A stretch of DNA of 64,000 nucleotides from Cyclobacteriaceae bacterium (GCA_026129485.1 JAHCHY010000002.1:124001-188000), one strand, 5' to 3'; shown: positions 43,630-52,988, counted from the stretch's first letter. Made by a program: numbers and translations. The notes: a model not told the origin generated them from the letters alone.

Positions 43630-44142
43630 ATGAACAAAATGGAAAATATAACAACACCATACTTGACAAGAGCCGAACTATGGCTTTGCATTACAACGCT
43701 CATTTATTTTTTAATGAATGGGGCACAAATTTTTGAAACCCTTGTATTCGTTCCGAAGTGGACAGCTTCACCGCCCGATAACTTTAAATTTTTATTAGAC
43801 GGACAAGGAGCAAGTTTGAAATTTTTTTGGATAGTTTTTCATTCGCTACACGAAATAGCTTTTATACTTGCCATTATCTTTTGTTGGAAAATTGACCCTG
43901 TAAGAAATTGGTTGCTGATTTTATTTGCCATTCATTTTGCAGTAAGGGTTTGGACACTTTCCTATTTTGCCCCCAACATTATTGACTTTCAAAAAGTGGC
44001 AGAAAATCAATCATTGGCAAAAGACCTAATCAACCGAACATCGCTTTGGCAGACACTTAATTATGTGAGAGTAGCAATTTTTATAGCTGTTTCAATCGGG
44101 CTTATTCCTTTGTGCATTAGGTTGTTTAACTTGCGACACTAA
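43630..44142 (+). CDS. Four-helix membrane protein downstream of marR
   Basis: I do not recognise a named family with certainty. The 170 residues contain four predicted membrane helices (WLCITTLIYFLMNGAQIF, FFWIVFHSLHEIAFILAII, WLLILFAIHFAVRVWTL and VAIFIAVSIGLIPLCI). A similar layout is seen in DUF1772/anthrone-oxygenase-like proteins. A second in-frame ATG three codons later is also possible. The gene follows marR by one base and is terminated at 44159-44183. It is a likely target of that regulator. Confidence 0.7.
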   Translation: MNKMENITTPYLTRAELWLCITTLIYFLMNGAQIFETLVFVPKWTASPPDNFKFLLDGQGASLKFFWIVFHSLHEIAFILAIIFCWKIDPVRNWLLILFAIHFAVRVWTLSYFAPNIIDFQKVAENQSLAKDLINRTSLWQTLNYVRVAIFIAVSIGLIPLCIRLFNLRH

Positions 44143-44158
44143 ACACAGAAAAGAAATC

Positions 44159-44183
44159 ACAGACCCGAAAATCAGGTCTTTTT
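44159..44183 (+). terminator. Intrinsic terminator of the marR operon
   Basis: AGACC (44161-44165) and GGTCT (44175-44179) form a stem with a nine-base loop, followed by five T. It lies 18 bases after the stop of the membrane-protein gene. Confidence 0.6.
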
Positions 44184-44324
44184 CAATTCCTTTTCCCTTT
44201 CATCATTTCGGCTACAACATTACTCATTTTTTGGCAACACTTCGTTGTTCTTATTTGCTGAGTTTGGCAAATTACTACCTGCCAATTCAAAATGTCTTCA
44301 AAATTGAAATGGTAAATTAGTGGA

Positions 44325-44999
44325 ATGAAAATACTGATTGTGGAAGATGAAAAAGAGCTGGCGAAAGACATTGCCGAATATTTGTCGGGCGAAAACTATT
44401 TGTGCGAAACGGCAACAACCTACCGGCAAGCGGCCGACAAAATCGGGGTTTATTCATACGACTGTATTCTGTTAGACTTGATGCTGCCTGACGGTCAAGG
44501 GCTTCAATTACTGGAACTTCTGAAAAATCAAAACAAACAAGACGGGGTAATTATTATCTCAGCTAAAAATTCTGTTGAAGACAAAGTAAGAGGACTGCAA
44601 ATCGGGGCAGACGATTACCTGGCAAAACCGTTTCATCATTCCGAACTACTGGCGAGAATACATTCACTCATCCGCAGAAAACAGTTTAACAACGCAAACG
44701 TTATCCGGCAAAATGAAATAACGGTTGACTCATTAGCTAAAACCGTTACGGTTAATAACAAAGCGATCAGTCTTACAAAAAAAGAATTTGACCTGTTGCT
44801 CTTTTTCTTAGGCAATAAAAACAGGGTTATTTCAAAAGCCGCGATTGCCGAACATATTTCGGGCGATATTGCCGATATGTTCGACAACCACGATTTTGTT
44901 TATGCCCATGTTAAAAATCTGAAAAAGAAACTTTCAGAGGCCGGCTATGGCAACTACCTGAAAACAATTTACGGAACAGGATATAAGTGGGAACTATGA
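44325..44999 (+). CDS. OmpR/PhoB-family response regulator
   Basis: The 224-residue protein has a receiver domain with phospho-acceptor Asp in DCILLDLMLPDG near residue 51, acidic pair in IVEDEKE near 8, conserved Lys in YLAKPF near 101, and a winged-helix trans_reg_C domain (VTVNNKAISLTKKEFDLLLFFLGNKNRVISKAAIAEHI) from about 130. Its stop overlaps the kinase ATG (ATGA). The promoter target is unknown; nearby PAP2 and TonB-receptor genes are candidates. Confidence 0.95.
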   Translation: MKILIVEDEKELAKDIAEYLSGENYLCETATTYRQAADKIGVYSYDCILLDLMLPDGQGLQLLELLKNQNKQDGVIIISAKNSVEDKVRGLQIGADDYLAKPFHHSELLARIHSLIRRKQFNNANVIRQNEITVDSLAKTVTVNNKAISLTKKEFDLLLFFLGNKNRVISKAAIAEHISGDIADMFDNHDFVYAHVKNLKKKLSEAGYGNYLKTIYGTGYKWEL

Positions 45000-46282
45000 G
45001 TAAGTTATTAGACCGTCCCTTTAAGGTATTTACAATTTATGCACTCATCATTTTAGCGTGCAGCATACCGGTTTATTACTTTGTAGTGGATTTTATCTGG
45101 CTAAACGAGTTAGACGAACATAATCTCATCATTAAAAAACGCATCGAAACCGGCTTTAACAATATTCAAATAAACGATGATGAGTTGACAGGTTTACTAA
45201 ACCATTGGACGAAGCTGCAACCCGGCACAACATTAATACCCGCTAATGTTCCTGCCGCCAAAGCCGACAGCACCTATACGATCAGAAGGCTGAACGAATT
45301 TCCGGGGCATCACGATCTTGACCGTTTCAGAGGGCTTTCTTCATTCATAATCATTAACGGTAAACTTTATCATTTACAAATTGAAACCAATGTAGAAGAA
45401 AGCCACGAAACCGTACTGGCCATTGCTATGGTTACAATCCTGTTTTTTACACTATTGGTTATCGGCTTCATACTTTTGAATAAACGGATCGCCAGAAAAA
45501 TCTGGCAGCCATTCCACCACACGCTTGAAAAGTTAAAATCGTTTGATCTGACCAAACGGCAAGCCGTTCGGTTTGAAAAAACAAACATAGAAGAATTTGA
45601 AGAACTGAATCAATCATTACAGAAACTGATTGACAGAAACATTTTCGTTTACACACAACAGAGAACATTTATCGAAAATGCTTCGCACGAATTACAAACA
45701 CCCTTGGCCGTATTGAAATCGAAGATGGACTTGCTTTTACAAAGCAAAGACCTCACAAACGAGCAATCGCAAATTCTCGCTGCCATTGAATTGCCGCTCT
45801 CCAGAATTTCAAGGATCAACAAAAACCTGTTGCTGTTGGCGAAACTTGAAAACGATCAATTTCCCGACAAAGAAAACCTTGAACTAACGGCAATACTAAA
45901 CGAAAGCCTTGAGCTTCTCGCTGACTACATTATAACCAAGCAGATTACCGTTGATAAAAGTCTTAACGAGAAGCTGTTCATTACCTGTAATAAAACCTTG
46001 CTCGAAATCCTTGTTAATAATTTGCTCATCAATTCCATTATTCACAACACCGAAAAAGGCAACATACGCATTGATTTATCGGGGCGTACATTAACCGTAT
46101 CAAATACGGGAATTATACCACTGAACAATGAAAAACTGTTTAAACGCTTTACGGTTTTGTCTTCCGAAACTACCAGCAGCGGGTTAGGTCTGGCAATCGT
46201 GAAGGAAATTTGTAATCGTTATCAATGGCAAATTGATTATGACTTTGAAAACAATCTTCATTCGTTTACGGTAATTTTTTAA
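44996..46282 (+). CDS. Sensor histidine kinase
   Basis: A membrane histidine kinase of 428 residues with two membrane helices (residues 14-38 and 140-163) flanking a periplasmic sensor of about 100 residues. The dimerisation helix has the phospho-His in ENASHELQTPLAVLKSKMD near 225; the ATPase part has the N box NNLLINSIIHNTEKG near 340 and G box GLGLAIVKEI near 400. No clear HAMP domain is seen. The ATG at 44996 overlaps the regulator stop, so the two are translationally coupled. The signal is not known. Confidence 0.93.
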   Translation: MSKLLDRPFKVFTIYALIILACSIPVYYFVVDFIWLNELDEHNLIIKKRIETGFNNIQINDDELTGLLNHWTKLQPGTTLIPANVPAAKADSTYTIRRLNEFPGHHDLDRFRGLSSFIIINGKLYHLQIETNVEESHETVLAIAMVTILFFTLLVIGFILLNKRIARKIWQPFHHTLEKLKSFDLTKRQAVRFEKTNIEEFEELNQSLQKLIDRNIFVYTQQRTFIENASHELQTPLAVLKSKMDLLLQSKDLTNEQSQILAAIELPLSRISRINKNLLLLAKLENDQFPDKENLELTAILNESLELLADYIITKQITVDKSLNEKLFITCNKTLLEILVNNLLINSIIHNTEKGNIRIDLSGRTLTVSNTGIIPLNNEKLFKRFTVLSSETTSSGLGLAIVKEICNRYQWQIDYDFENNLHSFTVIF

Positions 46283-46471
46283 ATTCGTAGGATGAGCAAT
46301 ATCAAACTTTTTGAGGGTAAGTAGTGAGGCATACAAAAAAATTGCACGATTGATAGTTCAAGTTTTAAGGTGTTTATTTGAAGTGTCCTGAAAACTGGGA
46401 CAGTTAAATTGACACAATAAAAACTACGCCAAATTGGCAATAGTCGAAAACTGGCTCAAAAATGAATTAAT

Positions 46472-47314
46472 ATGGAAAACGCAACGGTTGTATTCGAGAG
46501 CAAGAGAATCCGAAGATATTACGATAGTAAAAATGAAATTTGGTTTTTTTCATTAGTCGATATAGTTGCTGCTCTTACCGATTCCGTCAATCCTACTGAT
46601 TATCTGAAAAAAATACGAAAAAGAGACGAGGGGCTAAGTTCCTACATAGGGACAAATTGTCCCCAGGTAGCAATGGAAACCGATACAGGTAAAAAAAGAA
46701 AAACACTTGCAGGTAATGCCCAACATATTTTTCGCTTAATTCAATCCATTCCCTCGCCCAAGGCCGAGCCTTTTAAACAATGGTTGGCTAAAGTGGGTTA
46801 CGAACGTATGCAGGAAATAGCCGACCCCGAACAAAGTTTGGACAGGGCAAGGGAAAACTGGCGGAAATCAGGCAGGAGCGAAAAATGGATACAGCAACGG
46901 ATGAGCGGGCAGGAAACCCGAAACAAGCTTACCGATTACTGGAAGCAAAGCGGAGTGGAAAAGTCGGACGAGTTTGCTTTTCTCACCAACATCATTCATC
47001 AGGAATGGACAGGGCTAAGCGTTAAGCAACACAAGGATTTGAAAGGCTTGAAAACGCAAAACCTGCGTGACCACATGAGCGAAGCCGAGCTTATTTTCAC
47101 CGCATTGGCGGAACTCTCTACCCGGCAAATTGCCGAAACCGAAAAAGCAAAAGGAGTAAAGCAAAATGCCGTTGCCGGAAAGAAAGGCGGAAAAATTGCA
47201 AAAGATGCAAGATTCGCTTTAGAGCAAAAAACAGGAAAAAAGGTAATTACAGGAGAAAATTTTTTACCGCCTGCACCCAAAAATAAAGGACTAACGAAAA
47301 AGAAAAATAAGTAA
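46472..47314 (+). CDS. BRO-N domain protein, DinD-like
   Basis: A soluble protein of 280 residues with an N-terminal BRO/KilA-like DNA-binding-type domain (FESKRIRRYYDSKNEIWFFSLVDIVAALTDSVNPTDYLKKIRKRD). The rest (NAQHIFRLIQSIPSPKAEPFKQWLAKVGYERMQEIADPEQSLDRAR) is characteristic of the DNA-damage-inducible protein D group. Such proteins are frequent on mobile elements and phage remnants and are damage-inducible in E. coli. The C terminus is very basic. It lies in the AT-rich block, 190 bases after the two-component genes. Its role is unknown. Confidence 0.85.
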   Translation: MENATVVFESKRIRRYYDSKNEIWFFSLVDIVAALTDSVNPTDYLKKIRKRDEGLSSYIGTNCPQVAMETDTGKKRKTLAGNAQHIFRLIQSIPSPKAEPFKQWLAKVGYERMQEIADPEQSLDRARENWRKSGRSEKWIQQRMSGQETRNKLTDYWKQSGVEKSDEFAFLTNIIHQEWTGLSVKQHKDLKGLKTQNLRDHMSEAELIFTALAELSTRQIAETEKAKGVKQNAVAGKKGGKIAKDARFALEQKTGKKVITGENFLPPAPKNKGLTKKKNK

Positions 47315-47427
47315 TCCCGTTTGGTGCTAATCCCTGATAACTGATACGATTTGGTACGAATAGGTACCATTACAATTCATTCAAAATTTCTTCTAAATCG
47401 GGTTAGACATTGCATTAAAAAAATGCA

Positions 47428-48144
47428 ATGAGAAAAACTGCATTACTACCAGTGCTGATACTGGTTCTTCAGCCTTGCTTTGCTCAACATTCCGACAGCA
47501 CTTTTCTTACAGAGAATACATTCAGCAGGTCTTTGTTTCCCAAAAACAAGTTCGTTCTTAAACCGCATTACTATCCCATAACGTTAATTGCCACGGGGCT
47601 TGCGCTGAGTGGAAATCACCCGGAGTCCGTTAAAAACGAAATCGTTGAAGAGCGGAACGAACATTTATATAATTTCAGAACGCATGTGGATGATTATTTG
47701 CAATTCAGCCCGATAGCCATCGCTTACGGACTTGACGCATTCGGTGTTAAATCCAAAACCGATATACAAAACCGCACGGTAATTCTAATAAAAGGAGAAT
47801 TGTGTGTTGGCCTTGTTACGCAGGTTTTAAAACGCACCACGCACGTACAGCGCCCCGATTTCTCTAATTACCATTCGTTCCCTTCGGGGCATACGGCTCA
47901 GGCGTTTGCCGCAGCAACCTTTTTGAGTGAAGAATACGGGCACCGGTTTAAGTGGATACCTTATGTTTCGTACGGCATAGCCACATCGGTCGGCTTTTTG
48001 CGAATGGCCAACAACAAACATTACATAAGCGATGTGCTGGTAGGCGCTGGCATAGGCATTTTATCCATGAAAGTTTCGTACTGGACGCACCAATACAAAT
48101 GGAACAAAAAGAGAAATTCAAACTTTCTTCGAAATCGGATGTAA
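47428..48144 (+). CDS. PAP2-family membrane phosphatase
   Basis: A phosphatidic-acid-phosphatase-type protein of 238 residues with signal peptide and membrane helices. The three catalytic motifs are complete: KRTTHVQRP near residue 140, PSGH near 160 with the nucleophile-supporting His, and LRMANNKHYISDVL (Arg-x5-His-x3-Asp) near 200. Family members remove phosphates from lipids such as undecaprenyl pyrophosphate or lipid A. It follows the BRO-N gene and precedes the PepSY-like gene by 31 bases, suggesting a transcript with that and the TonB receptor. Confidence 0.9.
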   Translation: MRKTALLPVLILVLQPCFAQHSDSTFLTENTFSRSLFPKNKFVLKPHYYPITLIATGLALSGNHPESVKNEIVEERNEHLYNFRTHVDDYLQFSPIAIAYGLDAFGVKSKTDIQNRTVILIKGELCVGLVTQVLKRTTHVQRPDFSNYHSFPSGHTAQAFAAATFLSEEYGHRFKWIPYVSYGIATSVGFLRMANNKHYISDVLVGAGIGILSMKVSYWTHQYKWNKKRNSNFLRNRM

Positions 48145-48175
48145 ATTTTGATTCATAAACTTAAAAACTATTCAC

Positions 48176-48592
48176 ATGAAACAATTAGCAATTCTTCTGG
48201 TCGCAGTGATGATGGCATCATGCACCAACGCACAAAAAGTAAAAGACAAAGAAGTTCCGGCAGTTGTAAAATCGGCTTTGCAGAAAAGCTATCCCAACGC
48301 CAAGGAGTTGAGCTGGGAAAAAGAAAACGGAAACCACGAAGCATCGTTTGAAGTGGACGATACTGATTATTCGCTGTTGATTGACACTTCGGGCAATATT
48401 CTTGAAACAGAAGTTGAAATAAACATTGATGAACTTCCTGCAAAAGCGAAAGAGTACATTTCTCAAAACCATGCAGGGCAAAAAATAAAAGAAGCCGCAA
48501 AAATCACTGACAGTAAAGGTGTTGTTACTTACGAAGCCGAAATCAAAGGCAAAGACTTAATTTTTGACAGCAACGGGGATTTATTGAAGTAA
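48176..48592 (+). CDS. PepSY-like secreted protein
   Basis: A small protein of 138 residues with a signal peptide ending in a Cys (MMASCTNAQ), hence probably a lipoprotein. The mature part has two PepSY-like repeats: LQKSYPNAKELSWEKENGNHEASFEVDDTDYSLLIDTSGNILETEVEI, followed by AKEYISQNHAGQKIKEAAKITDSKGVVTYEAEIKGKDLIFD. Such proteins are often next to two-component systems or TonB receptors in Bacteroidota. Their function is not known; inhibition of periplasmic proteases has been proposed for PepSY. The gap to the receptor gene is 27 bases. Confidence 0.82.
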   Translation: MKQLAILLVAVMMASCTNAQKVKDKEVPAVVKSALQKSYPNAKELSWEKENGNHEASFEVDDTDYSLLIDTSGNILETEVEINIDELPAKAKEYISQNHAGQKIKEAAKITDSKGVVTYEAEIKGKDLIFDSNGDLLK

Positions 48593-48619
48593 AAACGAAG
48601 GAGGGGAAATAAAAAGGTA

Positions 48620-51043
48620 ATGATTAAAACAGCATCAAGAATAATATTCATCATAAAAGCATTTGTCTTTTTTTCTTTTAGTGTTTCATTCGCACAAACC
48701 ACATCGGTAACACTTTCGGGTATTGTAAAAGACAAAAAAGATAAAACCGCTTTACCGTTTGTAAACATTGTTTTAAAAACGGAAAAAGACAGCACGTTTG
48801 TAACCGGAACCGTTACCAACGAAGAAGGCCGGTTCACGCTTTCAGGCGTTAAGCCCAACCATTATTTACTGGAAGTTTCTTTTATCGGTTATGTTACTAA
48901 ACAGCAACCGCTTTTCGTGGGAAACCTTTCCGAATTTCTGGATATAAAAACGCTTGAGTTGGAAGAAAACATAACCACACTATCGGAAGTGGTTGTTACC
49001 GGCAAGCAGGATGACGTGAGCGAAAAAATGGATAAGAAAACGTATTCCATCGAAAACAATATCAGCCAAAGTGGCGGTTCTGTTTTGCAGGTCGTCCAAA
49101 ATTTGCCGGGCGTTACCGTTCAGGACGGCAAAGTGCAATTACGCGGTAATGATAAAATAACGGTTCTCATTGATGGCAAGCAAACAGCATTAACCGGTTT
49201 TGGCAGTCAAACCGGGTTAGACAATATTCCGTCTTCATCCATCGAAAAAATTGAAATCATCAATAATCCATCCTCAAAATATGACGCCAACGGAAATGCG
49301 GGGATTATCAATATCGTAATGAAGAAAAACAAGCAAGAGGGTTTTAACGGAAAAGTTGGTTTAACAACAGGCTTGGGAGCTTTGTGGGTTCGGAAAGAAA
49401 ACCTGCCCACGATAAGGCCGCAATACCAGGCCACACCTAAAGTAAATCCTTCGCTTACGCTCAACTACCGGAAAAATAAAGTAAACGTGTTTTTACAGGC
49501 CGATAATTTATACACGGAAACGCTTAACAAAAATGAATTTGTAACCCGCACGTACGATGACGGAACCATCATCAGGCAACAATTAAAGAGAAACCGCAAT
49601 ACCAATTTCTTTACATCAAAAGCGGGAATAGATTGGCATATTGATGAACAGAATACATTAACCGTTTCGGGTTTATTCGGAAGCGAAAAAATAATTGACC
49701 GGGGCGACCAGCCGTTTTTTAACTCAGATTTATCGGACAGATTAAGGCTTTGGCAATTTTTTGAAGACGAACTGAAAACAACGGCAATGGCTTCGGCAAC
49801 GTATCAGCATAAGTTTAAACAGGCTGGGCATTTATTGAATGCAGGTTTCAATTACACGTTTCACCGTGAAGATGAAAAGTATTTTTATGACAATTACCTG
49901 CCATTATCAACAGGAACGGACGCTTTCAAATTACTGTCGGACGAACAGGTTTATGATTTCAATGTCGATTATATAAAACCCCTGAAGCACGGGCGAATTG
50001 AAACAGGCGTAAAGCTGCGCAACAGGATTATCCCCACAAACATGGATTTCAGACCCGGTGAAAACTCCGTGCTGGATGTAAGCGCGGGCGGTTGGGCTAC
50101 CTACAAAGAATTGATACCCGCATTGTATAGCAACTATGTTTTTGAAAATGCAACGTGGGAAGCCGAGTTAGGATTAAGAGTTGAGTACGTGAACATCAAC
50201 TATGAAGTAAACCCCGATCACAGCACCTACAAAAGTGACGGGTACGATTACACACAGCCGTTCCCTAATTTTCGGTTAGCGTATAAGATCAATGACGCAA
50301 ACAAACTTTCATTGTTCTACAACCGAAGAGTTGACCGACCGAATGAAGTGGACATTCGCATTTTCCCTAAGTACGATGACGCTGAAATAATCAAGGTCGG
50401 AAACCCTGCATTAAGACCGCAGTTTACCAACGCAGTTGAGTTAGGCTATAAAACAAGCTGGCAAAACGGCTATTTTTATTCAGGCGCATATCACCGTTTT
50501 GCAGACGGCACGATAACAAGGATTTCAACGATCGTTCCTAACAACACATTGATTTATGCCATATTTCAAAATGCAGGAAAAAGCCAAAACACAGGTTTGG
50601 AAATCGTGCTTTCGCAAGACATTGCAAAATGGTATGCGTTCAATTTCAATGCGAATGTTTACTACAATCAAATTGACGCTTTCACCGTTGAAAACCTGTA
50701 CCCGGTTACGCACACATTCTCTGCCGAAAGGCAAACTATCTATTCAGGCAATGTAAAACTGAACAACAATTTTCATCTGCCCAAAAACTTTGAAATGCAG
50801 GTAACAGCAGTCTGGTTAGCGCCCGACATTATCCCGCAGGGAAAAATTGCGCAACGATTTTCGTTAGATTTGGGAGTTAAGAAATCCATTCAAAAAGAGA
50901 AAGGCGAATTGTTTTTCAACGCCAACGACTTGTTGAATACCATGATTATCAAAAAAGACATTCAGGGTAATGGTTTCAAATACACGACTTCAGATTATTA
51001 CGAAACACAGGTAGTGAGATTAGGGTACAGTTACAAATTCTAA
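48620..51043 (+). CDS. TonB-dependent receptor, OMP_b-brl_3 type
   Basis: An outer-membrane receptor of 807 residues. After a signal peptide comes a CarboxypepD_reg-like domain (SGIVKDKKDKTALPFVNIVLKTEKDSTFVTGT), a plug (KKTYSIENNISQSGGSVLQVVQNLPGVTVQDGKVQLRGNDKITVLIDGKQ) and a 22-strand barrel ending in Tyr-Lys-Phe (LGYSYKF). The plug lacks a clear TonB box N-terminal to it by eye. The subgroup is the outer-membrane beta-barrel family (OMP_b-brl_3), whose members usually lack a SusD partner; none is present. Cargo may be siderophore, metal or peptide. It follows the PepSY-like gene and precedes an EamA gene by 4 bases. Confidence 0.9.
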   Translation: MIKTASRIIFIIKAFVFFSFSVSFAQTTSVTLSGIVKDKKDKTALPFVNIVLKTEKDSTFVTGTVTNEEGRFTLSGVKPNHYLLEVSFIGYVTKQQPLFVGNLSEFLDIKTLELEENITTLSEVVVTGKQDDVSEKMDKKTYSIENNISQSGGSVLQVVQNLPGVTVQDGKVQLRGNDKITVLIDGKQTALTGFGSQTGLDNIPSSSIEKIEIINNPSSKYDANGNAGIINIVMKKNKQEGFNGKVGLTTGLGALWVRKENLPTIRPQYQATPKVNPSLTLNYRKNKVNVFLQADNLYTETLNKNEFVTRTYDDGTIIRQQLKRNRNTNFFTSKAGIDWHIDEQNTLTVSGLFGSEKIIDRGDQPFFNSDLSDRLRLWQFFEDELKTTAMASATYQHKFKQAGHLLNAGFNYTFHREDEKYFYDNYLPLSTGTDAFKLLSDEQVYDFNVDYIKPLKHGRIETGVKLRNRIIPTNMDFRPGENSVLDVSAGGWATYKELIPALYSNYVFENATWEAELGLRVEYVNINYEVNPDHSTYKSDGYDYTQPFPNFRLAYKINDANKLSLFYNRRVDRPNEVDIRIFPKYDDAEIIKVGNPALRPQFTNAVELGYKTSWQNGYFYSGAYHRFADGTITRISTIVPNNTLIYAIFQNAGKSQNTGLEIVLSQDIAKWYAFNFNANVYYNQIDAFTVENLYPVTHTFSAERQTIYSGNVKLNNNFHLPKNFEMQVTAVWLAPDIIPQGKIAQRFSLDLGVKKSIQKEKGELFFNANDLLNTMIIKKDIQGNGFKYTTSDYYETQVVRLGYSYKF

Positions 51044-51047
51044 AACT

Positions 51048-51461
51048 ATGTGGTGGATTTACGCCATACTATCAGCCCTGTTTGCTTCATTAACAGCCAT
51101 TTTTGCAAAAGTGGGTGTTGCTAATATCAATTCAAATCTGGCAACAGGCATTAGAACAATTGTCGTGCTGATCATGATATGGACAATTACACTGGCACGA
51201 GGCGAAGCAAAAGGAATCAGCACCTTATCAAAACAAAATATCATTTTCTTAATTATTTCAGGAATAGCCACAGGCTTATCGTGGCTGTTCTATTTTAAAG
51301 CCCTGCAAGTTGGCAATGTTTCACAGGTGGCAGCCATTGACAAGCTAAGTGTAGCCCTCACAATAATCCTGGCGATTATTTTTCTGGGTGAACCGCTCAC
51401 TTTAAAAACGGCAATCGGTGCAGGCTTGATTATCGCAGGGACTTTGGTTATGATTTCGTAG
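51048..51461 (+). CDS. Single-domain EamA-type membrane transporter
   Basis: A 137-residue protein with one EamA domain of four to five membrane helices, half the size of usual DMT transporters, and therefore likely to dimerise. It begins WWIYAILSALFASLTAIFAKVG and ends with TLKTAIGAGLIIAGTLVMIS, both typical. Such short EamA proteins are common. Substrate unknown. It is four bases after the receptor gene and is the last gene of this transcript. Confidence 0.82.
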   Translation: MWWIYAILSALFASLTAIFAKVGVANINSNLATGIRTIVVLIMIWTITLARGEAKGISTLSKQNIIFLIISGIATGLSWLFYFKALQVGNVSQVAAIDKLSVALTIILAIIFLGEPLTLKTAIGAGLIIAGTLVMIS

Positions 51462-51570
51462 TTATAGATTAAGGTTACCCGTCTGGTCTTCGTCCGACAT
51501 AAAGGAAGAAACGATCAAACAGCAAATAGTTTCTTACCTTCACACCCGGTAAGCTTCTCATTATTTATAC

Positions 51571-52392
51571 ATGAACTACCAGACTTTTCTACCACACCCG
51601 GATCTGGCGCCATTGGTAAAATGTTACTGGACGCTGGAGGTGCCTGCCCAACCCGATACACCACGGCAGCGCATTGTACCCGATGGCTGCATTGAAATGG
51701 CCTTCATCCTGGGCGATGATATCAAGCGTTTCACTTCCGGAGATGATTTTATTCTACAGCCCCGGGCCATGATCCTCGGACAGACCATTGAACCATTCTT
51801 TATACAGCCCACCGGGCATGTCAACACATTTGCGGTTCGCTTCTATCCTTACGGCTTTGCCAATTTTGTAAGCGTGCCGATCAAAGAGCTGGCAAACAAG
51901 GAAACACCCATAGAAGTGCTATTCGAAAAAGAGTCGGCCAACACGCTTGAGCACAAGATAAGGAGTGCGGCCAGCACCAGCGAACGAATAGCGCTTGCAG
52001 ATGCTTTTCTTTCTGACCAGTTAAAGAGCCGGGTGATTATCGACAACATTGTAAAATCAACTATTGATAAGCTGTTCACCGCACGAGGCAGCACATCCAT
52101 CAGCACTATTCTTAAAGATGATCCTTCAAAACGAAGGCAACTCGAACGGAAGTTCCTGAAACAGGTGGGTATGAGTCCGAAACAGTTAGGCAAGGTAATC
52201 CGGCTGCAAACCGCTCTTAACATGCTGCTTCATCAACAGCCGGAAAGCTTAACACAGATCGCTTACGAGAGCGAGTACTACGATCAGGCACATTTCATCA
52301 AAGATTTTAAAGAATTTACAGGAACCACGCCTAAAGATTTTCAGCATGATGATTCACTGCTGCTCTCTTCCTTGTTTTATGCAAAAGATTAG
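51571..52392 (+). CDS. AraC-family transcriptional regulator
   Basis: A 273-residue regulator with an N-terminal domain of the DUF6597 type (YWTLEVPAQPDTPRQRIVPDGCIEMAFILGDD, then HVNTFAVRFYPYGFANFV) and a C-terminal pair of helix-turn-helix motifs from about residue 190, with SLTQIAYESEYYDQAHFIKDFKEFTGTTPKDFQ as the second one. The base composition here is again like the chromosomal part of the window. It may regulate the neighbouring VOC-family gene. Effector unknown. Confidence 0.9.
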   Translation: MNYQTFLPHPDLAPLVKCYWTLEVPAQPDTPRQRIVPDGCIEMAFILGDDIKRFTSGDDFILQPRAMILGQTIEPFFIQPTGHVNTFAVRFYPYGFANFVSVPIKELANKETPIEVLFEKESANTLEHKIRSAASTSERIALADAFLSDQLKSRVIIDNIVKSTIDKLFTARGSTSISTILKDDPSKRRQLERKFLKQVGMSPKQLGKVIRLQTALNMLLHQQPESLTQIAYESEYYDQAHFIKDFKEFTGTTPKDFQHDDSLLLSSLFYAKD

Positions 52393-52458
52393 CATGTCGC
52401 ATTTTTACAATTTCGCAGTGCACCACCTTCCTAAGCTTGTCCGATAAAACAGACAGCT

Positions 52459-52827
52459 ATGAAAAATCTTATTTCAATTATCGAAATTCCTGTAGTGGAT
52501 TTTAAGCGGGCAACTAAATTCTATCAAACTATTCTGAACATCCGGATTGAAGAGGTTGATATGGGTGAGTTTAAAATGGGAACATTCCCTGCTAACGAAG
52601 AAGGTATTTTTGTTCATCTCATCCAGGGCAGCAATTACAAACCCTCGGCTGACGGGCCGGTGGTATACCTGAACGGTAGCAACGATCTGCAAACCATTCT
52701 CAATAAGGTAACAGCAAGCGGAGGCACCATCCTTGTGCCCAAAACAGAGATTGCTCCCGAAATGGGTTATTATGCGCAGTTTACCGACAGTGAAGGAAAC
52801 CGGTTGGGATTACATTCTTACCAGTAG
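52459..52827 (+). CDS. VOC-family (glyoxalase-like) protein
   Basis: A 122-residue vicinal-oxygen-chelate protein. It begins IEIPVVDFKRATKFYQTILNIRI and ends MGYYAQFTDSEGNRLGLHS, the paired beta-alpha-beta modules of the family. Metal-binding positions are not all evident. Such proteins include glyoxalases, dioxygenases and antibiotic-binding proteins; the function here is unknown. It lies 66 bases after the araC gene and probably depends on the same regulator. Confidence 0.85.
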   Translation: MKNLISIIEIPVVDFKRATKFYQTILNIRIEEVDMGEFKMGTFPANEEGIFVHLIQGSNYKPSADGPVVYLNGSNDLQTILNKVTASGGTILVPKTEIAPEMGYYAQFTDSEGNRLGLHSYQ

Positions 52828-52859
52828 CATCCGTAAAGTGCGTTAGCATTATAAACTAA

Positions 52860-52985
52860 AAAAGAGGTTGTCTCAAAAGTAATTTTTGAATGTCGGCCTG
52901 AGCCTTGTCGAAGGCCATTTCGCCACAGAAAACAGTTTCGACAAGCTCAACCTGACAACGAAGCAACTTTTGAGGCAACCTCTTC
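52860..52985. repeat. Palindromic element with TTGTCGAAG core, copy 2
   Basis: Outer arms AAGAGGTTGTCTCAAAAGT (from 52862) and AACTTTTGAGGCAACCTCTT (to 52984) are near-perfect complements. Inside, TGTCGGCCTGAGCCTTGTCGAAGG pairs with TTTCGACAAGCTCAACCTGACA. It lies between the convergent VOC and DUF4920 genes and shares the core of copy 1 at 27814-27950. Confidence 0.75.
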
Positions 52986-52988
52986 TAA

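Noticed and set aside
46472-47314. Toxin-antitoxin or defence system built around the BRO-N protein
   Set aside because: No partner gene adjoins it, and the nearest genes on both sides have their own clear roles; a single BRO-N/DinD-type gene does not establish a system.
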